In this document: positions 53,500-62,957 of the stretch, piece after piece
How positions within the stretch are numbered: the stretch's first letter is position 1
Layout: every line of letters starts with the position of its first letter
Assembly: GCA_020635855.1 (NCBI GenBank)
Contig: JACJYZ010000004.1
Location: 434,001-498,000, forward strand
DNA from: Flavobacteriales bacterium
GTDB lineage: Bacteria; Bacteroidota; Bacteroidia; JACJYZ01
DNA: 64,000 nucleotides
Direction: 5' to 3'
Notes under the pieces: model-generated
What the model saw: the letters and a program-made list of their open reading frames with translations, nothing else
Told to the model about the DNA's origin: nothing
Databases searched by the model: none
Translations under genes and position numbers: made by a program

Positions 53500-54345
53500 A
53501 TGAAAACCAACCGTTTCACAGCCATCATTCTGCTTGCGTGGACTTCTATGTTCACCACACCCTCGAATGCCCAGATGATGGTCTCCAAGAAATCTTCAGA
53601 ACTTGGTATATTCCTTGGTGGCTCTTATTACCTGGGAGATCTGAACCCCGGAAGTCATTTCAGACAAACCAACCTGGCGTTGGGCATTTTGTACCGGCGT
53701 AACTTCAATCCCAGGTTTGCATTCAGATTCAATGGACTATATGGTGGACTCAAAGGAGATGATGCGTTGTCTTCCGATGAGTCACAAAAAGAACGGAACT
53801 TATCCTTCAAATCTGCGGCACTGGAGGTTTCCGGAATTTTTGAATTCAACTTCTTCCCCTACCAGATCGGTGATCAAAACACCTTCATTACCCCATATAT
53901 TTTCGCCGGATTGGGTGCACTCAAATTCAACCCGAAGGCAGAATTGAACGGTGATTGGTACCAACTGCAACCCTTAGGTACAGAAGGACAGGAAACCATT
54001 ACCTATTCAGATAGAAAACGTTACAACTTGTTACAGATCGCATTTCCATTCGGAGCGGGTGTGAAACTGAATCTAACCCAACGCATAGGGATAGCAATGG
54101 AATGGGGCATGCGTAAGACGTTCACCGATTACCTGGATGATGTAAGTACGACCTATGCGGATCCAACGATATTGAGCGCCGAAAATGGAGAAGTGTCCGC
54201 AACGCTCGCAGATAGAAGCCTTACCCCAGAGGCCAATACCGGCAGGCAACGGGGCAATTCCAAAAACAAGGACTGGTACAATTTCACTGGTATTATGATT
54301 AACTTTAAACTCGGAGGCAAAGAAACCTGCCCCGCTTACCAGTGA
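53500..54345 (+). CDS. DUF6089 outer-membrane barrel, PorG-like (copy 2)
   Basis: The 281-residue protein has a signal peptide (AIILLAWTSMFTTPSNAQ) and shares architecture with the gene before it. It has LGIFLGGSYYLGDLNPGSHF, GLGALKFNPKAELNGDWYQLQPLGTEGQE and AMEWGMRKTFTDYLDDVSTTY. LGDLNP is closer to the usual Bacteroidota PorG-like sequence than copy 1, and it lies directly before uppS, so it is the better candidate for the true PorG. The gap between the copies is 23 bases; they arose by tandem duplication and have since diverged strongly. Confidence 0.78.
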   Translation: MKTNRFTAIILLAWTSMFTTPSNAQMMVSKKSSELGIFLGGSYYLGDLNPGSHFRQTNLALGILYRRNFNPRFAFRFNGLYGGLKGDDALSSDESQKERNLSFKSAALEVSGIFEFNFFPYQIGDQNTFITPYIFAGLGALKFNPKAELNGDWYQLQPLGTEGQETITYSDRKRYNLLQIAFPFGAGVKLNLTQRIGIAMEWGMRKTFTDYLDDVSTTYADPTILSAENGEVSATLADRSLTPEANTGRQRGNSKNKDWYNFTGIMINFKLGGKETCPAYQ

Positions 54346-54424
54346 TTTCTTCATTCCATACCTTTGCCGCTCTCCCTTTTATTGATTTGCAGGGATTTGT
54401 TGATAGCACCACAGCTTTGTTGAT

Positions 54425-55168
54425 ATGAATTTTTTGGAGAAAATAAAGGAAGGTCATTTACCCGAACACATAGCCATTATTATGGATGGTAATGGCAGAT
54501 GGGCCAAGAGCCAGGGGAAAAATAGAATTTTCGGCCATAAGAATGGTGTACTTGCCGTCAGGGATACAGTAGAAGGTGCAGCGGAAGCAGGTATCAAATA
54601 TCTCACCCTTTATGCATTCTCTACCGAGAACTGGAACCGACCCAAGTTGGAAATCAACGCCTTGATGCAACTGCTGGTGCAAACCATACACAAAGAGACC
54701 AAAACCCTGCTGGACAACCAGATCCGGTTGCAAGCCATCGGAGATATCGAGAACCTCCCTTCAAGTTGCAGAAGAGAATTGCAGGAAGCCATCCGGAAAA
54801 CGGAAGGAGGCACACGCATGACCCTGATCCTTGCGTTGAGCTACAGTTCCAAATGGGAGCTTGCAGAAGCTGCAAAAAAGTTAGCTTTGCAGGTTGAAAA
54901 AGGTGAACTGGATCCGAGAGATATCACACCACAAAGTTTAAGCGAGAACCTATGTACCTCCGGCATTCCTGATCCTGAATTGCTGATACGCACCAGCGGA
55001 GAACGCCGAATCAGTAACTTTTTACTATGGCAAATCGCTTATGCAGAGTTGTATTTTACAGACATCATGTGGCCTGAATTCAGACGTGAAAACTTGTTTG
55101 AAGCCATCCTTGACTTTCAAAGCAGGGAACGGCGTTTCGGCCTCACCAGTGAACAAATTACCCCTTAA
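54425..55168 (+). CDS. uppS: Isoprenyl transferase, undecaprenyl diphosphate synthase
   Basis: UppS builds the C55 lipid carrier for wall and glycan precursors. The 247-residue protein has HIAIIMDGNGRWAK (catalytic Asp21), GHKNGVLAVRDTVEGA, LTLYAFSTENWNRP, and the C-terminal LLIRTSGERRISNFLLWQIAYAELYFTDIMWPEF. The last block holds the diphosphate-binding arginines and the essential E-L-Y-F-T region. A TACCTTTG at 54359-54366, about 58 bases upstream, could be a -7 box. The next gene, bamA, begins at the base after its stop. Confidence 0.97.
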   Translation: MNFLEKIKEGHLPEHIAIIMDGNGRWAKSQGKNRIFGHKNGVLAVRDTVEGAAEAGIKYLTLYAFSTENWNRPKLEINALMQLLVQTIHKETKTLLDNQIRLQAIGDIENLPSSCRRELQEAIRKTEGGTRMTLILALSYSSKWELAEAAKKLALQVEKGELDPRDITPQSLSENLCTSGIPDPELLIRTSGERRISNFLLWQIAYAELYFTDIMWPEFRRENLFEAILDFQSRERRFGLTSEQITP

Positions 55169-57685
55169 ATGAAACGCCTGAAAGTAATTGCCCTCATACT
55201 CCTGTGCTCCATACCCCTGCTGATCCACGCACAGCAACCCCTGCACAACATCGATATTGACTATGCCCACCCCAAGGAATACCAGATCGCCGGCATTCGT
55301 ATCATGGGGGCACACAACCTAGATCCACGCCTGCTGCTGTCCGTGGCAGGAATCAGTGAAGGAGACCGAATTAAGGTTCCCGGTGATGAGTTGAACCGGG
55401 CCGTCAAAAATCTTTGGAAACAAGGTCTTTATTCCGATATCCAGATTGTTGCAACAAGAACAATGGAAGATAAAATCTGGTTTGATATCGTGGTCAAAGA
55501 GCGTCCGCGATTGTCACATTTCTCCTTTGAAGGTGTCACCCGATCGCAAGCCAATGACCTGCGGGATAAACTTCATATCACCCGCGGTGAGACAGTTACT
55601 GAGAATCTCCTGATCAACTCCCGAAATACCATCCGGAAATTTTTTGTCAAAAAGGGGTATTTCTTCGTGGATGTGGACGTGCGGCAAGAGAAAGACCCCA
55701 AAGAAGCCAATGGCGAAGGACTTGTATTCGTTGTCTCCAAACACCGGAAAATCAAGGTGAACTCTATTGACATCAATGGTAATGAAGCGCTTTCAGACAA
55801 AAAAGTGCTGCGCAGCATGAAGGAGATCAAGGAAAAGAATGTTCTCCACGTATTCAAAGTATCCAAATACAACGAGTCCGATTTTCAGGCCGACAAGAAA
55901 AACATCGTCAATGCTTACCTGGAACAGGGTTACCGGGATGCCAGAATTGTTTCGGATACAATGTTCAGGCATGACGACAAAACGGTGGATATCCGTATCC
56001 AGGTCAGCGAAGGACACCGGTACTACTTCGGAAATATAACCTGGCTGGGCAATACCAAATACAGCAACAAAGTATTGAACAACATCCTTAACATCCGGAA
56101 AGGTGACATATATGATGATGCTAAGCTTGAAAAGCAACTGTATATGAATCCAACCGGCCAGGACATCAGTTCGCTTTACCTGGACAACGGTTACCTTTTC
56201 TTTCAAGTGACACCGGTCGAAAAAAATGTCGAGAATGATTCCATCGACATGGAATTCCAGATCTATGAAGGCAAGCAAGCCACAATCAATGAAGTAAGTA
56301 TAGCTGGTAACACAAAGACCAATGACCAGGTGATTATGCGAGAAATCCGCACCAAACCGGGTCAACTGTTCAGCCGGTCCGACATCATCAGGTCCCAAAG
56401 GGAACTTGCCCAACTCGGATATTTTGACCCCGAAGGATTTGATGTCATTACTGAACCACACCCGGAGAACGGCACGGTAGACATTAAATACGTGGTGGAA
56501 GAAAGGCCCTCTGACCAGGTTGAGTTGTCAGGCGGTTGGGGTGGCGGTATCGTGGTAGGAACACTCGGTTTGGTTTTCAGTAATTTCTCCGCCAAGAGCC
56601 TCTTTAAGAAAGGCGCCTGGAGACCCCTGCCTTCCGGTGACGGCCAGCGGCTTACCTTACGGGCCACCTCCAACGGACCAGGCTTCCAATCCTACAACAT
56701 GTCGTTTACCGAACCGTGGCTTGGCGGAAGAAAGCCCAACTCGCTAAACATTAGCATTTTCCACACCATTCGCTCCAATGGGGTTAAAGATGATACCTAC
56801 AAGCAATCGCTTAAACTAACAGGAGGTTCTGCAGGATTGGGCTGGCGCCTGAAATGGCCTGACGACTATTTCACTTTTTACGTGCAGGCTGCCTACCAGG
56901 TATATAACCTGAACAATTACAATTCCGGAGGCTTTATCTTCACAAACGGACGTTCGAATAACCTGAGTGCAACCTTTACCCTGTCCAGAAACGATGTCGA
57001 TGACCCTATCTTCCCCACGAGGGGTTCGAAATTTACCTATTCGCTGCAATGGACACCCCCCTTCTCAAGCTTCAACGACATAGACTATGTGCATGCAGAA
57101 CCGGCCGAGAAATACAAATGGATCGAATACCACAAACACACCTTCCATGCTTCATGGTTCGCACCGGTAGACGGAAAAATCAAATCCAAACTGGTCCTGG
57201 TGAACAAAGTAGGCTTCGGGTTCCTGGGATACTGGAATTCCGATATTGGAACATCCCCCTTTGAACGTTTCTATATGGGCGGTGATGGACTGTCTGGATT
57301 TGAACTGGATGGGCGTGAGCTGATCTCTCTCCGTGGCTATGAAAACAACACGGTAACACCCGGATACCCGAATGAAACGGGCGCAAGCATTGCCGCCAAG
57401 TATACCTGTGAACTCAGGTATGCCATCTCAAAAAACCCCAACGCAACCATCTTTACACTGGCATTTCTTGAAGCAGGAAACTCGTGGGAGACCGGTCGCA
57501 ATTTCGATCCATTCAAACTGAAAAGATCCGCTGGCGTTGGCATACGGTTGTTCCTTCCGATGTTTGGCTTACTTGGAATTGATTATGGCATACCCATGGA
57601 TGATATTGACGGGCGACCGGGTGTGAAAGATCCTCAATTCCACTTCACAATCGGTCAGTTCTTTAATGCATGGAACAGCGACTAG
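55169..57685 (+). CDS. bamA: Outer-membrane protein assembly factor BamA
   Basis: The 838-residue protein has a signal peptide (VIALILLCSIPLLIHAQQ) and five POTRA domains (about residues 35-455; for example IAGIRIMGAHNLDPRLLLSVAGISEGD, INEVSIAGNTKTNDQVIMREIRTKPGQLFSRSDI). The C-terminal barrel holds GLVFSNFSAKSLFKKGAWRPLPSGDGQ, FTEPWLGGRKPNSL and the loop-6 region with MGGDGLSGFELDGRELISLRGYEN. The end, GIDYGIPMDDIDG and FHFTIGQFFN, is usual for Bacteroidota. Loop 6 usually has VRGF; here SLRGYE. It inserts barrel proteins, among them the PorP, PorG and D15 proteins of this window. The ompH genes follow. Confidence 0.95.
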   Translation: MKRLKVIALILLCSIPLLIHAQQPLHNIDIDYAHPKEYQIAGIRIMGAHNLDPRLLLSVAGISEGDRIKVPGDELNRAVKNLWKQGLYSDIQIVATRTMEDKIWFDIVVKERPRLSHFSFEGVTRSQANDLRDKLHITRGETVTENLLINSRNTIRKFFVKKGYFFVDVDVRQEKDPKEANGEGLVFVVSKHRKIKVNSIDINGNEALSDKKVLRSMKEIKEKNVLHVFKVSKYNESDFQADKKNIVNAYLEQGYRDARIVSDTMFRHDDKTVDIRIQVSEGHRYYFGNITWLGNTKYSNKVLNNILNIRKGDIYDDAKLEKQLYMNPTGQDISSLYLDNGYLFFQVTPVEKNVENDSIDMEFQIYEGKQATINEVSIAGNTKTNDQVIMREIRTKPGQLFSRSDIIRSQRELAQLGYFDPEGFDVITEPHPENGTVDIKYVVEERPSDQVELSGGWGGGIVVGTLGLVFSNFSAKSLFKKGAWRPLPSGDGQRLTLRATSNGPGFQSYNMSFTEPWLGGRKPNSLNISIFHTIRSNGVKDDTYKQSLKLTGGSAGLGWRLKWPDDYFTFYVQAAYQVYNLNNYNSGGFIFTNGRSNNLSATFTLSRNDVDDPIFPTRGSKFTYSLQWTPPFSSFNDIDYVHAEPAEKYKWIEYHKHTFHASWFAPVDGKIKSKLVLVNKVGFGFLGYWNSDIGTSPFERFYMGGDGLSGFELDGRELISLRGYENNTVTPGYPNETGASIAAKYTCELRYAISKNPNATIFTLAFLEAGNSWETGRNFDPFKLKRSAGVGIRLFLPMFGLLGIDYGIPMDDIDGRPGVKDPQFHFTIGQFFNAWNSD

Positions 57686-57782
57686 ACCAAGGCCTTGCAT
57701 ACCGGTTTGGAACGATGATTGCACTTACGACAGCGAAAGCCGCATATTCATAACATAAATATTCCTTACGGAGGATCACATC

Positions 57783-58307
57783 ATGAAAAAGTTCATTTTA
57801 GCCACTTTTGCTTTGGTTGCCCTTTCAACCGGTAGTTATGCCCAGAAGTTTTGCTTTGTTGACAGCAAGTACATTCTTGAGAACATTCCGGAATATAAAG
57901 CGGCTCAGGACCAATTGGATCAAGTATCGGTGGAATGGCAGAAAGAAATTGAAGAGAAGTTTTCTGCCATCGATCGCATGTATAAAGATTACCAAAAGGA
58001 AGAAATTCTGCTGACAGAAGAAATGAAAAAGAAAAGGCAGGATGAGATCATTGCAAAAGAAAAAGAAGCCAAAGAATTGCAAAAGAAAAGGTTCGGGTTT
58101 GAAGGCGATCTGTTCAAGAAACGACAAGAACTTGTCAAGCCCATTCAAGACAAGGTATTTAATGCATGCAAGGAAATCGCCATTGAAAGCAGTTATGCCT
58201 TTATCTTGGATAAATCCAGCGATCTTATCATGCTATACGCAAGTGAGAAGTTTGATAAAAGTGATGATGTTCTCAAAAAACTGGGTTATAAACCCGGAGT
58301 GAAATAA
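57783..58307 (+). CDS. OmpH/Skp-family periplasmic chaperone (copy 1)
   Basis: The 174-residue protein has a signal peptide (FILATFALVALSTGSYAQ). KFCFVDSKYILENIPEYKAAQDQLD opens the Skp fold. A charged coiled coil forms the tentacles (KDYQKEEILLTEEMKKKRQDEI), and the end block YAFILDKSSDLIMLYASEKFDKSDDVLKKLG closes the trimer core. Skp holds unfolded barrel proteins on the way to BamA. It lies 97 bases after bamA and has a GGAGG ribosome site. Confidence 0.92.
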   Translation: MKKFILATFALVALSTGSYAQKFCFVDSKYILENIPEYKAAQDQLDQVSVEWQKEIEEKFSAIDRMYKDYQKEEILLTEEMKKKRQDEIIAKEKEAKELQKKRFGFEGDLFKKRQELVKPIQDKVFNACKEIAIESSYAFILDKSSDLIMLYASEKFDKSDDVLKKLGYKPGVK

Positions 58308-58395
58308 GTCACCAGTATGAAAAGTTGATCTTGATTGGCCCTCATCCGTGAAATAATAAATATATTAGCCCGATTTTTTGACAGCCCCCAATACC

Positions 58396-58914
58396 ATGAA
58401 GAAATTACAGATTTTATTCGTTGCCTTATTGTTCACTGCAATAGGCACCCAGGTCCAGGCACAGGATAAAGCACAGAAGATTGGACACATCAACTCCCAG
58501 GAACTGTTGTCCATGATGCCTGAAGCAAAACAAGCCGAAGATCAACTCACCAAGCACGCTAAGGAGCTTGAAGATCAGTTGAATACCATGCAAACGGAAT
58601 ACCAGGCCAAGGTGGATAAATTCCGCCAGCCGGATCCATTTCAAACCGATGCCATCCGGAAAACAAAAGAAGCTGAAATCATGGATCTTGGTAAACGGAT
58701 CCAGGAATTCGAGATGAGCGCGCAACAGTCTTACAACGAAATGTCGGCAAAAGTACAGCAACCACTGCTGGAGAAAGTTCAGAAAGCCATAGCAGATGTT
58801 GCCAAAGAAAATGGCTTCACCTACATTCTGGATACCAGTGCCGGCAATGTATTGTACTTTGACGGAGGAATTGACGTGTTGCCAATGGTGAAGAAAAAGC
58901 TTTCCATTAACTGA
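58396..58914 (+). CDS. OmpH/Skp-family periplasmic chaperone (copy 2)
   Basis: The start is ATG 58396 (MKKLQILFVALLFTAIGTQVQAQ, a signal peptide); an upstream TTG adds only six residues. The 172-residue protein has IGHINSQELLSMMPEAKQAEDQL, a coiled coil (KHAKELEDQLNTMQTEYQAKVDKF) and the closing NGFTYILDTSAGNVLYFDGGIDVLPMVKKKL. The bamA-ompH-ompH order is the same as in Porphyromonas (PG0191-0193). Its TGA stop overlaps the apparent start of murI. Confidence 0.92.
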   Translation: MKKLQILFVALLFTAIGTQVQAQDKAQKIGHINSQELLSMMPEAKQAEDQLTKHAKELEDQLNTMQTEYQAKVDKFRQPDPFQTDAIRKTKEAEIMDLGKRIQEFEMSAQQSYNEMSAKVQQPLLEKVQKAIADVAKENGFTYILDTSAGNVLYFDGGIDVLPMVKKKLSIN

Positions 58915-59744
58915 TCAAAAAAACTGCCTCTCAACCTGATAAGGAGTCACCGATTGGTGTATTTGACTCCGGCATTGGTGGCCTGACTGTGGCACGGGCC
59001 ATCGTTAGATCTTTGCCCAACGAACATCTTGTTTATTTTGGTGACACTGCCCATCTTCCTTATGGCGACAAGTCACCTCAGGCCATCAGACACTACGCCG
59101 AAGGCATTACCCACTTTTTGCTTGAACGGAAATGTAAAGCCATTGTCATAGCATGTAATACGGCTTCTGCACATGCTTTTCAAACCGTCAAGAAAATGGT
59201 GAACCCGAACATCCCGGTGCTGAATGTAATCGATCCGGTCATAAACCACACTGCACGCGAGTTTCCAGGGAAAAAGATTGGCATCATTGCTACCAAAGGA
59301 ACCGTTTCATCCGGGGTATATCAGAAACGACTGGAAAATAAAGACAAGCAAATTCACGCCTACACACTTGCAACACCCCTGCTGGTACCCGTTATTGAAG
59401 AGGACTTTATGCCCCGTGAAGTTCGCCTGGCCATTCTACAGGCCTATCTCAAGCAGCCCGGACTCCAGAACCTTGATGCGCTTATCCTCGGGTGTACCCA
59501 TTATCCACTCATGCTGAAAGAGATCAAGGAAACGCTGCCGGGAAATACCGTTGTAATAGATTCTGCCACGGTCACAGCAAAAGCCCTGGAGAAATTGTTG
59601 GTGAGCAAAGAGCTACTGCGAACCGCAGCAAGAAAACCCCGGCGTGACTTTTTCATCTCGGATTATACCCCCGCCTTTGAAAAGATAGCCCGTAAGTTCT
59701 TTGGTGATGAGATTCATCTCCATAAGGCCAAAATCTGGGAATAA
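58911..59744 (+). CDS. murI: Glutamate racemase with unusual (non-ATG) start
   Basis: MurI supplies D-glutamate for peptidoglycan. The frame is open from 58911 (after a TAA at 58908-58910) and reads KTASQPDKESPIGVFDSGIGGLTVARAI. The catalytic Asp is in FDSGIGG, and the two catalytic cysteines lie in IACNTASAHAF and LGCTHYPLM. No ATG, GTG or TTG precedes PIGVFDSG in frame; the first GTG is at 58989 and would remove the Asp. The start must be CTG 58911, ATC 58914 or ATT 58953. CTG overlaps the ompH stop in the arrangement CTGA, as ATGA would. The end is standard (ARKFFGDEIHLHKAKIWE). Confidence 0.88.
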   Translation: MIKKTASQPDKESPIGVFDSGIGGLTVARAIVRSLPNEHLVYFGDTAHLPYGDKSPQAIRHYAEGITHFLLERKCKAIVIACNTASAHAFQTVKKMVNPNIPVLNVIDPVINHTAREFPGKKIGIIATKGTVSSGVYQKRLENKDKQIHAYTLATPLLVPVIEEDFMPREVRLAILQAYLKQPGLQNLDALILGCTHYPLMLKEIKETLPGNTVVIDSATVTAKALEKLLVSKELLRTAARKPRRDFFISDYTPAFEKIARKFFGDEIHLHKAKIWE

Positions 59745-59806
59745 GCTTGTTCGAAACCTTTCATTGAAACACGGATTTGTAACTCTTTGATGATGGTTAC
59801 GTAACT

Positions 59807-62800
59807 ATGCTCATGTTTTGCTTAAAACATAAGGGATTCCTTTGCCTTATTTTCACCACTTTGTTTATTGGCTCGACGGCCATAGCACAAGACTCAAATA
59901 ATGGTGATAAACTTGACAAAGGACTTGAAAGGAAAGCTGACAATCTATTCCTTTCGGAAAACTATGCAGCTGCAGCACCGCTGCTACGAGAGTTGCTTGA
60001 GTCCAAGCCAAATGATGGCTACCTCCAACTTTCCCTTGGCATTTGTTACCTGAAAATTCCGCAGGATAAGACCAACGGTGTTAGCCGCAAGAAAGCACTG
60101 GAGTTGCTCAAATCAGCTGTTGACAAAGTGGAATTCATTGATGCCACCTATTTCCTTGCCGTCGCATATCACTTGAACTACCAGTTTGAAGATGCAATTA
60201 AATATTACAAACTGTATTCAAAGAAACTTGCGGGGCATGAACCGGAATTGGCATACCCTTATTTGAGACAAGCGGAAATACAGGCAGCGTTGCGAAAAGA
60301 AATTGAACATGCCGAACATGGTATTGAATTGATGAAAGATACGGTTGATGTTGTGTACACCAACATGGGACCTCAAATCAACAGCCCGTATGAAGAATAT
60401 GCCCCTGCCGTTTCTGCAGATGACGAGGTACTGATCTTTACTTCCCGTCGTCCTTCAGGTGAAAAACACGAACACCTGGAAGACGATGGCATGTATGATG
60501 AAGACATCTACATCACATTCAAACAGGAGGGTGCCTGGCAACCAGCACATCCGCTTCTGGGCAACGTGAACACCAAAAAACATGATGCCAGCATCGGCCT
60601 CTCTGCAGATGCACAGAAGTTGTTTGTTTATCACAAGGGAGATATTTACGTATCTGACCTCGACGGAAGATACTGGACCAAACCTGAGAGCTTTGGAAGT
60701 GCTGTCAACTCTCCATGGCAGGAAACCCATATTTCCATGAATGCAGCACGGAACTTAATCGTGTTTTCAAGTGATCGGCCGGGTGGTCAAGGAGGGAAAG
60801 ATCTGTATTCAGCACGTTTACAGCCGGATGGGTCATGGGGTGAAGTCACCAACCTGGGGCCTACTATAAATACCAAAGATGATGAAGACGCGCCCTTCAT
60901 CCACCCGGATGACCACATGCTGTACTTCAGTTCAACCGGCCACAACAGCATGGGCGGTTATGACATCTTCTACACAGAAATGGACGATAAAACCGACAAA
61001 TGGTCTGAACCCAAGAACCTCGGATACCCCATTAATACCCCGGAAGATGATATATTCTTTGCAGTGTCTTCAAACGGACGCAGCGGATACCTCTCTACGG
61101 TTCGGGAAGATGGATATGGCAAAAAGGATATTTACCATGCATCTCTTACCTCACATGGTGAAGTGCCTTTGACCGTTGTGAGGGGAATCATTCGCGGAAG
61201 CCACGGGGTACCTATGCAGGCCGAGTTCATGGTAAGAGATGGGGAAACAGGTGATATGATCGGGGTTTACAAATCCAACGCGGTTACAGGTAAATACCTG
61301 CTCGTATTCCCTCCCGGACGCAAATATGACATCCTGGTGTCTGCGGAAAATTACCTGCCCCACTTTGAAAAAGTGACCATACCTCCTCAAGAACGTTTTT
61401 ATGACCTGTTTCAGGAAGTACAGCTGACGCCTGCCATGGCCATGGCTGAATCAGGAGACACGCTTGCAGGTCAGCAAATCATCTTTAGAAATGCCTTTTT
61501 CGATATAGACAGCGCCGTTTCACTGGTTGACACCGCACTGGCGGGCAAACAAGTGAAAGAAGTAGTTTACTCCACTTTCGTTGGCTGGCTGGATGATCCC
61601 AAAAAGAAAGCCGCCATTGCAGCGAAAACACAAAACTTGCCGGAGATGCAAACAATGATCTCCAGTTACAAACCATCCAAACAAATTCACCTGGCAACAC
61701 CGGAAAATCCGGGTGTACTTCAACAGGAAACCTTCGGATACCAGACGGTATGGGCCACGTCCCTACAATCTCCTTCCAAAGTGGATGAATCAAAGGAAAA
61801 CCTGGCTTTGGTCACAGAGCAACCTTACTACCCAAGCAAAGAAGAGTTGGATACCGCAAAGGAAAACTTTGATGCCATTTTTGCCATCCGGGATGTGGAA
61901 GAGCAACTGGACGAATTGACCGAGGATGAAACCTGGTTGGCAAATCCTGCGATTGCCAAGGCGGATGAAGACCATACCGAACAAACCGGTGACCTGGTTG
62001 CCTCCGAAGAGAAACTGGCTGACATCGTAGCAGCCAAAGAAATAGAAGAGATCAAGGAGACAAAAAAAGTCGAAAACAAAGCTAAAAACGAAGAGGTTGC
62101 TGTTTCCACGGAACCTTCTCACACCACAACCTCCGTAGGAAAGAAATCTACTGCACACACCCTTCTGGCCAAAATCCTGTTTGACTTCAACCAAGCCAGC
62201 CTGAGACAGGAAAGCAAGCAGAACCTGGATGAGGTCGCTGACCTGCTGAAGAAAAGGCCTGATATCGAAATCGAGATCGACGGATTTACCTGCAGCAAGG
62301 GTTCGGATGCGTACAATGAAATTCTTTCCGAACAACGAACTGAATCGGTAAAATCCTATTTCACTTCCAAAGGGATTGACGCGGAGAGGGTTCACTTAAA
62401 TGCAATGGGAGAAGATGATCCGATTGCGCGCAATGACAATGAATCAAATATGGCCTTAAACCGCCGTGCTGAAATCAAGGCATTGACCGCAATAACCGAT
62501 TGGACGGTTGCCGTGGATGAGCATCATGGCAAATATGCACCGGATGAAGAAAATGGTGAATCATCCACCCAAACTAGCTCAAATGGCCTGATTGCCGCTG
62601 CCATTTGCACCGGCGTTACAAACCGTGAACCGGAAGGTTCATCCAACAGCTTCTCGGCAGCACAGGGCAGGCTTTTCTGCTATAGCCAGGTGGGAGCAAC
62701 TTCCAGTGGCACCATTCACCATAAATGGTATCTGGAAGACAAGGAAATGGCTGATATCGAACTGCACGTGGGCGGATATGGATGGCGCACCTGGAGCTCC

Positions 62801-62899
62801 AAACACATCACCGGAGCCATGAAAGGGAACTGGAAGGTTGAGATCACCGACACGCAAGGTGCGGTCATCGAAACACTTCGCTTCACGGTGAATGAATAG
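59807..62899 (+). CDS. TPR / PD40-propeller / regulatory-like / OmpA / DUF2914 protein (PorE-like)
   Basis: The 1030-residue protein has a signal peptide (FLCLIFTTLFIGSTAIAQ). TPR-like helices (NYAAAAPLLRELLESKPND, residues about 45-165) precede a PD40 propeller (about 185-445: DDEVLIFTSRRPSG, NLIVFSSDRPGGQGGKDLYSA, LYFSSTGHNSMGGYDIFYTEM). A carboxypeptidase-regulatory-like beta domain (about 455-545) and a long acidic linker follow. The OmpA domain (about 790-895, ILFDFNQASLRQESKQNLDEVADLL, LNRRAEIKA) binds peptidoglycan. The last 100 residues match DUF2914 (NREPEGS, HHKWYLEDKEMADIELHVGGYGWRTWSSKHITGAMKGNWKVE). TPR, WD40-like, regulatory and OmpA parts in that order equal PorE of the T9SS; the DUF2914 end is extra. 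Confidence 0.85.
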   Translation: MLMFCLKHKGFLCLIFTTLFIGSTAIAQDSNNGDKLDKGLERKADNLFLSENYAAAAPLLRELLESKPNDGYLQLSLGICYLKIPQDKTNGVSRKKALELLKSAVDKVEFIDATYFLAVAYHLNYQFEDAIKYYKLYSKKLAGHEPELAYPYLRQAEIQAALRKEIEHAEHGIELMKDTVDVVYTNMGPQINSPYEEYAPAVSADDEVLIFTSRRPSGEKHEHLEDDGMYDEDIYITFKQEGAWQPAHPLLGNVNTKKHDASIGLSADAQKLFVYHKGDIYVSDLDGRYWTKPESFGSAVNSPWQETHISMNAARNLIVFSSDRPGGQGGKDLYSARLQPDGSWGEVTNLGPTINTKDDEDAPFIHPDDHMLYFSSTGHNSMGGYDIFYTEMDDKTDKWSEPKNLGYPINTPEDDIFFAVSSNGRSGYLSTVREDGYGKKDIYHASLTSHGEVPLTVVRGIIRGSHGVPMQAEFMVRDGETGDMIGVYKSNAVTGKYLLVFPPGRKYDILVSAENYLPHFEKVTIPPQERFYDLFQEVQLTPAMAMAESGDTLAGQQIIFRNAFFDIDSAVSLVDTALAGKQVKEVVYSTFVGWLDDPKKKAAIAAKTQNLPEMQTMISSYKPSKQIHLATPENPGVLQQETFGYQTVWATSLQSPSKVDESKENLALVTEQPYYPSKEELDTAKENFDAIFAIRDVEEQLDELTEDETWLANPAIAKADEDHTEQTGDLVASEEKLADIVAAKEIEEIKETKKVENKAKNEEVAVSTEPSHTTTSVGKKSTAHTLLAKILFDFNQASLRQESKQNLDEVADLLKKRPDIEIEIDGFTCSKGSDAYNEILSEQRTESVKSYFTSKGIDAERVHLNAMGEDDPIARNDNESNMALNRRAEIKALTAITDWTVAVDEHHGKYAPDEENGESSTQTSSNGLIAAAICTGVTNREPEGSSNSFSAAQGRLFCYSQVGATSSGTIHHKWYLEDKEMADIELHVGGYGWRTWSSKHITGAMKGNWKVEITDTQGAVIETLRFTVNE

Positions 62900-62957
62900 C
62901 TCCCGGCGTAATTCTGTCTGATACACAACAGAACCCGATTTCCTTCGTATATCATTT

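Noticed and set aside
58989..59744. GTG at 58989 as start of murI
   Set aside because: It would delete the FDSGIGG motif with the catalytic aspartate, which is encoded in frame just upstream.
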